Source: Opitutia bacterium
GTDB lineage: Bacteria > Verrucomicrobiota > Verrucomicrobiia > Opitutales > UBA953
Reading direction: 5' to 3'
Length of the DNA stretch: 12,045 nucleotides
NCBI GenBank assembly: GCA_947378905.1
Contig: CANCLV010000030.1
Location: forward strand, 1 to 12,045
This document shows positions 6,968-12,045 of this stretch, piece by piece. Position 1 is the stretch's first letter. The number at the start of each line of letters is the position of its first letter. The notes under the pieces were generated by a model that worked only from the letters and a program-made list of their open reading frames with translations, did not search any database and was not told where the DNA came from. The translations under genes and the position numbers were made by a program.

Positions 6968-6982
6968 TCCCCTGCAAGGGGA
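6968..6982 (-). other. Small GC-rich hairpin in the gap before typA
   Basis: The 6-bp arms TCCCCT and AGGGGA enclose a 3-nt loop, 33 nt before the typA start. Read towards typA, GCGATTTTTCC follows, so it resembles a weak second terminator for the M3 peptidase or a structured leader of typA. The short loop and the 4-nt gap before the T-run weaken the terminator reading. Confidence 0.35.
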
Positions 6983-7011
6983 TAAAACAATTGTGGCAAA
7001 TTGGTGACGTA

Positions 7012-7028
7012 TAAAACCCGATTTTCGG
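7012..7028 (-). terminator. Possible weak terminator of the M3 peptidase gene
   Basis: On the minus strand, 5 nt after the stop codon, CCGA-AAA-TCGG forms a 4-bp stem and is followed by GTTTTA. The stem is short, so termination would be inefficient; the hairpin at 6968-6982 may assist. Confidence 0.3.
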
Positions 7029-7033
7029 CTCAA

Positions 7034-9136
7034 TTAGGCCAAACCATCGCGCACTAAAACGGCCTCAGAATCGAGGTTTCGACCCATAAAATCGCGGAAA
7101 ATCTTATCAGCGGGCTCAGAATTACCCTTTGAAAGAATCTTTTCCCTAAGCTCCCTGCCCACTTTAGAATTTAATATCCCCTCTTTAAGGAAACGGGTAA
7201 AGGCATCGGCCTCCAAAGCTTCTGCCCATTTATAGGAATAATATCCAGCAGCGTATCCGGTAGCGTCAGAGAAGAGGTGACTAAAACGACGAGCCATCGA
7301 AGGCACGCGCTGCGAAGTGCGAGTCTGCCATGACGCCATCGTATCGTTCCAATGTTTATCGAGATCCGCATTTTTGAGTTCGTTCGCACGAATGTGTAAA
7401 TCTAAATCTAATTTAGAAAAACAAAGTTGGCGCATACATTGTGAAGCGGCACGGAAATTCGAAGCGGCGTCTAATTTCTTTAAAAGGTCGGAAGGTAATT
7501 TTTCGCCGGTCTGATGGTGGCGAGCAAACAGGGCGAGCGACTCCTCCTCCCAACACCAGTTTTCTAAAAGTTGCGAAGGCAGCTCTACGAAATCCCACGC
7601 CACGCGCACACCGGATAAAGATTCTACTTCAACCTCGGATAATAAATGGTGGAGCAAATGTCCGAACTCATGGAAGACTGTCGTGACTTCGTCGTGCGTG
7701 AGCAGAGCTTGCTGACCGTTGACGGGAGGTGTGAAATTACCACACATTAGGCCTAAATGTGGCGCAAATGAGCCATCGGGACGCGGTCCACCGGTGCGGA
7801 AAAAATTCATCCAAGCACCGCCACGCTTCGACTCACGCGGAAACCAATCGGTATAAAATGAACCGAGATGACGTGAGCCATCATAGACTTCGTAGAAACG
7901 AACTTCCGGATGCCAAACGCTGACAGGCGTATTCTCAACACGGGGCGCAGCGGCTTTGAAGACTTCAGCTTTCCCGGTTGCATCAACATAAACCGTGTCA
8001 CGCGCCACTACCTGAATTCCAAAAAGATTACCGAACAGTTTAAACATTCCAGCAATGACACCTTCGACGGGGAACCACGGGCGCAGAGCTTCGTCATCAA
8101 AGCCGTGATATTCACGACGCATTTTTTCGGAATAGAAACCAAACTCCCAAGGATGCAAAACACGTACCGCATCTTTTTCAATTTTGGCGCGATATTGTTC
8201 CAGCTCTTCCACTTCTTTTTCAAATTTAGGACGAATGCGCACCGCCATGTCTTCGATAAATTTAACTGCCTGATCGCCCGTTTGGGCCATGCGGCGTGCC
8301 GTCGTAAAATCAGCAAAATGCTTTTTGCCTAATAAACGGGCCTTTTCATCACGCAGTGAAAGGATTTCCGCAACCAAGAGCGTATTGTCCCATTTCCCCT
8401 TATAACCCACTTGGCTCAATGCCTCCCAGCATTTTTGGCGGAGGGCGGCATCTTCTCCATATTGTAAAACAGGAAAAACAGACGGCTGCTGTAAGGTGAT
8501 TCTCCAAGAATCCGGACGGCTTTTGGTTGTCGCTGACTGTTTGGCTAATCCGAGCGCACTTGCGGGTAAGCCCTTCAACTGATTTTCATCATCGATAAAA
8601 ATTTCCCAGTCATTGGTAGAATCTAAAACGTTCTCCGAATACTTTTGAGTTTTTTCAGCGAGCGATGCATTAACCTCAGCTAATCTTTTCTTTTCGATAG
8701 GCGGTAAGCTCGCGCCATTCTCTTCAAAATCTGCAATCGTTTCATCTAGAAATCTACGCTTAATACCTTGAAGTGATTTTGCTTCAGCGGTGGTAGAGTA
8801 ATTTTTAAAAACCTGCCAGATATCGGGATCGAGTGAGAGTGAAGTATAAAACGCGGTGACTTCAGGCAAAAGTGCATTGTAGACTTTGCGAAGATCGGGC
8901 GAGTTAAGTACTGAATCCAGGTGACCCACCAATCCCCACGCACGCGATAAATCCTTCGTCGCACTTTCAAAACCAAGGAGAACGTTTGTGTAGGTGAGTT
9001 GCGGACCGGACAGTTTTTTGAATGCTTCGATGCGTTCTTGGGCCTGTTTCAAGGCTAGGCGAATATCGGGCTCAATAGCGCTGGATTGCAACTGACTCCA
9101 ATTGAAGAGGAAGTCGTCTTTGAGAAATGGGTGCAC
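7034..9136 (-). CDS. M3-family zinc oligopeptidase (oligopeptidase A/PrlC-like)
   Basis: This 700-residue protein has the zinc-binding HEFGH at 489-493 and the third ligand E518 in WDFVELPSQ, the expected 25 residues on. HLGLMCGNFTPP (460-471), upstream of the zinc site, and GYAAGYYSYKW near 627-637 (substrate-binding Tyr residues) fit the thimet oligopeptidase/PrlC group. These mainly helical enzymes degrade short peptides in the cytoplasm and act after ATP-dependent proteases. No signal peptide is present. The start is GTG 9136 (reading MHPFLKDDFLFNWSQL), chosen because homologous N-termini begin near HPFL and no better in-frame start lies upstream. The ATG 11 nt before it is in another frame. 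No Shine-Dalgarno is seen. The gene is divergent from the DUF151 gene and precedes typA on the same strand. Confidence 0.93.
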   Translation of the reverse strand: MHPFLKDDFLFNWSQLQSSAIEPDIRLALKQAQERIEAFKKLSGPQLTYTNVLLGFESATKDLSRAWGLVGHLDSVLNSPDLRKVYNALLPEVTAFYTSLSLDPDIWQVFKNYSTTAEAKSLQGIKRRFLDETIADFEENGASLPPIEKKRLAEVNASLAEKTQKYSENVLDSTNDWEIFIDDENQLKGLPASALGLAKQSATTKSRPDSWRITLQQPSVFPVLQYGEDAALRQKCWEALSQVGYKGKWDNTLLVAEILSLRDEKARLLGKKHFADFTTARRMAQTGDQAVKFIEDMAVRIRPKFEKEVEELEQYRAKIEKDAVRVLHPWEFGFYSEKMRREYHGFDDEALRPWFPVEGVIAGMFKLFGNLFGIQVVARDTVYVDATGKAEVFKAAAPRVENTPVSVWHPEVRFYEVYDGSRHLGSFYTDWFPRESKRGGAWMNFFRTGGPRPDGSFAPHLGLMCGNFTPPVNGQQALLTHDEVTTVFHEFGHLLHHLLSEVEVESLSGVRVAWDFVELPSQLLENWCWEEESLALFARHHQTGEKLPSDLLKKLDAASNFRAASQCMRQLCFSKLDLDLHIRANELKNADLDKHWNDTMASWQTRTSQRVPSMARRFSHLFSDATGYAAGYYSYKWAEALEADAFTRFLKEGILNSKVGRELREKILSKGNSEPADKIFRDFMGRNLDSEAVLVRDGLA

Positions 9137-9256
9137 CCGTCCATTAAGACGAGGGTACGATAAATTTCAAGGGGACTCCGCAATTCTCAGACAAACTTCT
9201 TCAAGTATCGATGACACAGGCTTGCGCCACGAGCCCTGAGCCCAAATGTATTAGGT
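9137..9256. other. Divergent intergenic region with tandem GAGCCC
   Basis: These 120 nt separate the M3 peptidase (minus) from the DUF151 gene (plus). GAGCCC occurs twice, at 9231-9236 and 9238-9243, one base apart and just before the plus-strand start. TGTATT at 9247-9252 could be a -10 for the plus gene, but the nearest -35-like hexamer (TTGCGC, 9222-9227) is 19 nt away and poor. I see no ORF, tRNA or long hairpin. Confidence 0.3.
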
Positions 9257-9700
9257 ATGAACAAGAAAGAGGCGATTCCCGTCACCAGCATCGAAGTGAT
9301 TCCGACCAAGGGCGGAACCGCGGTGTTTCTTGTTACCGAGAACAAAACCATTGTTATCCAGGTCGATACTTTAGTCGGTGAATACCTTCAGGCAGCCCTG
9401 TCCAATAAAGTGGCTGAACGCCCTCAGACACACGATCTCATGCTGCATCTTTTGCTCGGACTTGATGCCGATATTTCGCATGTATCGATTGTTGAAATGA
9501 AAGAAGGTGTATTCTTTGCCCGCATCGTAATCAACCAGGCTGGACCCGTCGCACGTAAAGTGGCCGAAGTCGACGCCCGCCCCAGCGATGCTCTCGTTTT
9601 AACCGTTAAAGCTAAACGTCCAGTGTTCATTATGCCTGCCGTGTTGGATGCTTGTGAGGATATGACGGAGACGCTGGCCCGACTCCGCAAACAATCGTGA
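9257..9700 (+). CDS. Bifunctional nuclease-domain (DUF151/BFN) protein
   Basis: This 147-residue protein matches the BFN domain end to end: RPQTHDLM at 55-62, the VSIVEMKEGVFFARIVI strand pair at about 76-92, and the diagnostic DARPSDALVL at 106-115 followed by KRPVFIMPAVLD. Some plant BFN proteins are reported to have DNase and RNase activity; bacterial members are mostly of unknown function. No signal peptide or membrane segment is visible. The ATG has no Shine-Dalgarno, and the AT-rich stretch TGTATTAGGT lies directly before it. Its stop shares GTGA with the start of the dihydrouridine synthase gene, which points to translational coupling and perhaps a shared RNA-related role. Confidence 0.9.
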   Translation: MNKKEAIPVTSIEVIPTKGGTAVFLVTENKTIVIQVDTLVGEYLQAALSNKVAERPQTHDLMLHLLLGLDADISHVSIVEMKEGVFFARIVINQAGPVARKVAEVDARPSDALVLTVKAKRPVFIMPAVLDACEDMTETLARLRKQS

Positions 9701-10755
9701 ACACCGCCCTCCCCCAACCTTTAGTCAGTGGTACACGTCCATCGGTCCTTGCACCGATGCAAGATGTCACCACCACGGGATTCATGAAGGTCATCGGACG
9801 TCGTGGAGCACCCGATTGGTTCGTCACAGAATATTTCCGAGTTCATGAGACATCGACGCCGGAAAAACATATTCTGGATTCCATTCAGAATCACGGCACC
9901 GGGCGACCCGTCTTCGCCCAACTCATCGGTGAAGATGTTCCTCATATTATTCGTACGATTAAACTCCTTCAGGCCTACCCTATCGCAGGGATTGACCTGA
10001 ATATGGGCTGCCCAGCACCCAAGGTTTATCGCAAAAATGTCGGGGGCGGACTGCTCAGAGACCCAGTAAAAATCGATGAAATCTTAAGTGCAATGCGCGC
10101 TGAGATTGCGGGAACTTTTACGGTAAAAATGCGCATCGGTTTCGATGGTATGGAAAATTATGAAGCGATATTAGATTTAATAAATAAACATAAGGTGGAT
10201 TTACTCACCGTGCACGGTCGCACAGTCAAAGGACTTTACTGGTCGGAAGTAAACTACCCTGCGATTACTCAGGCGGTCAAAAAAGTTCAGTGTCCAGTCA
10301 TTGCCAATGGCGATGTCACCAAAGCGACTAAGGCAACTCACCTCATCACTGAAACAGGTGCCTATGGTATGATGATGGGGCGACACGCGATTAGAAATCC
10401 TTGGATCTTTCGTCAGTGGCGCGAGCTTCAGCAAGGTCAGCCGGTCTATCAGCCCAAACTTTCAGACGTCCGACTATACATCCAAGAATTAGCAGATGAG
10501 TGTTGCGATCAATCGATGCATTCGGAACGCCAGGCAGGTAGACTTAAGAAATTTTTAAACTTCATCGGACTCGCTATCGATACCGAAGGAAAGTTTCTCT
10601 ATGATATGCGACGCACGGAAAACTTAGGTGACTTATTAAAATGCTGTGATGCTCACCTCATGGGATCGCGCGCGAATGAGATTTATCCCGATGAGCCACA
10701 CCATGGCCTCATTGCTAGACCCACCCGGGAAACCCAGCAAACCTGCGAATTATAA
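9697..10755 (+). CDS. tRNA-dihydrouridine synthase
   Basis: This 352-residue FMN TIM-barrel protein opens SVLAPMQDVTTTGF (16-29, the Dus flavin-binding start). It continues FAQLIGED (73-80) and NMGCPAPKVYRKNVGGGLL (102-120) with the catalytic proton donor C105, then VKMRIGF (143-149), TVHGRT (171-176), VIANGDV (201-207) and the phosphate-binding GMMMGRHAIRNPWIF (224-238). A helical C-terminal RNA-binding domain follows. Dus enzymes reduce specific uridines of tRNA using NADPH. Subfamily A, B or C cannot be fixed with confidence; motif wording is closest to DusB. The GTG start at 9697 lies in a GTGA overlap with the upstream DUF151 gene. The first MQD replaces the more usual MAG/MEG after LAP. 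The gene ends 50 nt before the Fe-S carrier gene. Confidence 0.93.
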   Translation: MNTALPQPLVSGTRPSVLAPMQDVTTTGFMKVIGRRGAPDWFVTEYFRVHETSTPEKHILDSIQNHGTGRPVFAQLIGEDVPHIIRTIKLLQAYPIAGIDLNMGCPAPKVYRKNVGGGLLRDPVKIDEILSAMRAEIAGTFTVKMRIGFDGMENYEAILDLINKHKVDLLTVHGRTVKGLYWSEVNYPAITQAVKKVQCPVIANGDVTKATKATHLITETGAYGMMMGRHAIRNPWIFRQWRELQQGQPVYQPKLSDVRLYIQELADECCDQSMHSERQAGRLKKFLNFIGLAIDTEGKFLYDMRRTENLGDLLKCCDAHLMGSRANEIYPDEPHHGLIARPTRETQQTCEL

Positions 10756-10770
10756 AGAAATAAGGGTCAT

Positions 10771-10798
10771 TTGACTCCTTCTTCCAAACCTCTAACTT
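10771..10798 (+). promoter_or_regulatory. Candidate promoter of the Fe-S carrier-msrB pair
   Basis: TTGACT (10771-10776, 5 of 6 to the -35 consensus) lies 16 nt before TAACTT (10793-10798), which keeps the key first, second and last bases of a -10. The ATG follows after only 7 nt, so transcription would start at or next to the start codon, giving a leaderless or almost leaderless mRNA. Confidence 0.45.
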
Positions 10799-10805
10799 TC
10801 CTAGT

Positions 10806-11123
10806 ATGATTAATCTTACCGAAGCTGCCGCGATTCAAGTTCGCAAACTTCATGCACAACAGGCCAACCCTGAATCCTCTTTGCGCGTCTTAATTGAAGC
10901 GGGCGGATGTTCGGGCTTCGAGTATGGGATGTCATTCGATGTTAAAAAGGACAACGACTTAGAATTTGTTAGCCAAGGTCTTAAAATTCTCATCGATCCA
11001 GCGAGTCACGCTTACTTACAAAATTCGACCATTCATTTTGATGATGGTCTACACGGAAAAGGCTTTGAAGTAAAAAATCCTAATGCCACTTCGACCTGTG
11101 GCTGCGGAAAATCATTCAGCTAA
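10806..11123 (+). CDS. A-type iron-sulfur cluster carrier (IscA/ErpA/HesB family)
   Basis: This 105-residue protein carries the three invariant cysteines of the family: C35 in EAGGCSGFEYGM and C98, C100 in the C-terminal STCGCGKSFS. LRVLIEAGGCSG and the FEVKNPNA strand are typical. A-type carriers receive Fe-S clusters from a scaffold and pass them to apo-enzymes in the cytoplasm. ErpA, IscA and SufA cannot be separated from sequence alone, and no isc or suf genes are nearby. The ATG has no Shine-Dalgarno, but a promoter-like pair lies just upstream. msrB follows 1 nt after the stop, linking Fe-S delivery and oxidative-damage repair on one transcript. Confidence 0.93.
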   Translation: MINLTEAAAIQVRKLHAQQANPESSLRVLIEAGGCSGFEYGMSFDVKKDNDLEFVSQGLKILIDPASHAYLQNSTIHFDDGLHGKGFEVKNPNATSTCGCGKSFS

Positions 11124-11124
11124 C

Positions 11125-11679
11125 GTGACACTGAGAGCTTTTCTCTTTGGGGGAATTATACTGGCTCTCACTGGATGCACACCTGACCCATCGCCTATCA
11201 TTTCTACTATGTCTTCATCCGAAACCGTTATCGTTCGTCTAGAAGTTTCACCTGGGCAATTAGGTGAACCACAAAAAGTTAAACGAGTAGTTAAATCCGA
11301 CGACGAATGGGCGAAGCAACTCACTCCGAGTCAGTATCATGTCTGCCGATCCAAGGGTACGGAAAGACCCTTCTGTGGCAACCTGCTCGATAATAAGAAA
11401 ACCGGAGTTTACACCTGTGTTTGCTGCGATTTACCACTCTTCGCCTCCAACTCAAAATTCAACTCAGGAACAGGCTGGCCAAGTTTCTTTCAGCCCATCG
11501 CCACGGAAAATATTACCAATATTGTAGATTGCAGTCACGGCATGGAACGTGTCGAGATTGTCTGCACACGTTGTCAGGCACACCTCGGACACGTCTTTGA
11601 GGACGGACCCAAGCCCACTGGACTTCGTTTCTGTCTCAATTCAGAGTCACTCAAATTCCACGAGACTCCGAATAAATAA
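11125..11679 (+). CDS. msrB: Lipoprotein peptide-methionine (R)-S-oxide reductase MsrB
   Basis: This 184-residue protein reduces methionine-R-sulfoxide in proteins. From GTG 11125 the N-terminus reads MTLRAFLFGGIILALTGC, a lipoprotein signal with lipobox LTGC and lipidation at C18, so the enzyme should sit in the periplasm on a membrane. ATG 11083 is open in the same frame but would overlap the Fe-S carrier gene by 41 nt and bury the signal behind 14 polar residues, so I prefer the GTG. The MsrB domain (about 58-180) shows zinc ligands C98, C101, C147 and C150, SGTGWPSFFQPI at 114-125, HLGHVF at 153-158 and the catalytic C170 in RFCLNSESLKF. The recycling-Cys position in GCGWPSF-type enzymes is Thr here. 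Extra cysteines C74, C84, C100 and C136 could substitute. It converges on obg with 3 nt between stops. Confidence 0.92.
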   Translation: MTLRAFLFGGIILALTGCTPDPSPIISTMSSSETVIVRLEVSPGQLGEPQKVKRVVKSDDEWAKQLTPSQYHVCRSKGTERPFCGNLLDNKKTGVYTCVCCDLPLFASNSKFNSGTGWPSFFQPIATENITNIVDCSHGMERVEIVCTRCQAHLGHVFEDGPKPTGLRFCLNSESLKFHETPNK

Positions 11680-11682
11680 AGC

Positions 11683-12045
11683 TTAGCGCTTAGATTTTTT
11701 GGAGACTTTTTTCTTCACCATTAAAACCTTTTTCTTGGTTTTAGGTTTAGAAACTTTCGCCTTAGCTTTCTTAGCTTTAGGTTTTTTAGCTGGTGGTTTT
11801 GGGGCAGTAGGTTTTTTGGCTTTAACAGGAGAAACCTTAACAGCCTTCCAAAGTTTTTGTTTCAAGTCTTCCAATCCATCTTGAGTGTAACAAGAAATAG
11901 GGATCACGAGATCTTTCACCTTCTTCTTAAAGAGTTTTAAGTTTTCTGTGGCTTTGGGTAAATCCATTTTATTGGCCACAATCACGCGAGGCTTGCCGGC
12001 GAGAATCTTGGAATACAGACGAAGTTCGCGCTCTAAAATACGGTG
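11683..12045 (-). CDS. obg: GTPase Obg/CgtA, C-terminal part with basic tail (partial)
   Basis: An open frame enters from the right edge; the last 120 residues are visible. HRILERELRLYSKILAGKPR followed by VIVANKMDLPKATENL is the end of an Obg G domain, with G4 NKMD at 25-28 and a G5-position SCYTQDG at 51-57 (usually SAxTGxG). Obg is an essential GTPase in 50S assembly. The glycine-rich N-terminal Obg fold and the P-loop lie beyond the window. After the G domain (about residue 68) there is no OCT domain. Instead a tail of about 50 residues holds 22 Lys, one Arg, 7 Pro and no acidic residue, in histone H1-like runs such as PAKKPKAKKAKAK. The tail probably binds RNA or the ribosome (inference). 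It ends KKVSKKSKR. Confidence 0.88.
   Translation of the reverse strand, partial: HRILERELRLYSKILAGKPRVIVANKMDLPKATENLKLFKKKVKDLVIPISCYTQDGLEDLKQKLWKAVKVSPVKAKKPTAPKPPAKKPKAKKAKAKVSKPKTKKKVLMVKKKVSKKSKR

Noticed and set aside
7910..8332. 140-codon plus-strand frame inside the M3 peptidase gene
   Set aside because: It is fully antisense to a clear enzyme gene, and its translation has no recognisable domain.
11083..11124. ATG 11083 as the msrB start
   Set aside because: It overlaps the Fe-S carrier gene by 41 nt and masks a clear lipoprotein signal that begins at GTG 11125.
11699..11884. Plus-strand frame rich in Phe, Leu and Gly opposite the Obg tail
   Set aside because: It is the mirror of Lys-, Pro- and Ala-rich codons on the minus strand; the apparent hydrophobic protein is an artefact.

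Overview
The window is an ordinary-looking stretch of bacterial chromosome, densely packed and with a moderate G+C content (roughly 45-50% by eye). It holds twelve complete protein genes and two cut by the window edges. A lipobox lipoprotein and an LtaS-like transferase paired with a PAP2-like membrane protein suggest a Gram-negative envelope. An Obg whose G domain runs into a Lys/Pro/Ala-rich tail, a bifunctional-nuclease-domain gene coupled to a dihydrouridine synthase gene, and the scarcity of Shine-Dalgarno motifs make me favour Verrucomicrobiota (Opitutae-like). That is inference from gene style; no rRNA or other phylogenetic marker was tested. I see no tRNA, rRNA, CRISPR array, insertion sequence, phage gene or origin.

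Layout. (1) Minus strand, 3042 down to 1: rpmH, rnpA and yidD lie 4 and 1 nt apart. After a 51-nt gap comes a five-helix LtaS-type alkaline-phosphatase-superfamily transferase, overlapped by the start of a PAP2-like membrane protein that runs off the left edge. The usual next gene after yidD, the insertase gene yidC, is absent here. (2) Plus strand, 3140-5025: a LOG-family nucleotide phosphoribohydrolase-like protein, a CPBP intramembrane protease and tsaE form one tight operon. (3) Minus strand, 9136-5028: an M3 zinc oligopeptidase followed by typA/bipA, which ends 2 nt from tsaE. (4) Plus strand, 9257-11679: a bifunctional-nuclease-domain (DUF151) protein translationally coupled to a tRNA-dihydrouridine synthase, then an A-type Fe-S carrier (IscA/ErpA class), then a lipoprotein form of methionine sulfoxide reductase B. 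(5) Minus strand, 12045-11683: the C-terminal part of the GTPase Obg, ending 3 nt from msrB.

Most genes serve translation and RNA maturation: L34, RNase P protein, TsaE for t6A, TypA, Dus and Obg. The others concern the envelope (YidD, the LtaS-like transferase, the PAP2-like protein, CPBP), protein turnover (M3 peptidase) and redox/Fe-S maintenance (A-type carrier, MsrB). I found no convincing new multi-gene system. The observations most worth following are a strong intrinsic terminator for typA embedded inside the tsaE coding sequence, the lipoprotein start of MsrB, the highly basic tail of Obg, a possible leaderless promoter for the Fe-S carrier, and the rpmH-rnpA-yidD cluster continuing into lipid/envelope genes. 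The longest gaps without a gene are 9137-9256, 6936-7033 and 3043-3139, all under 125 nt.
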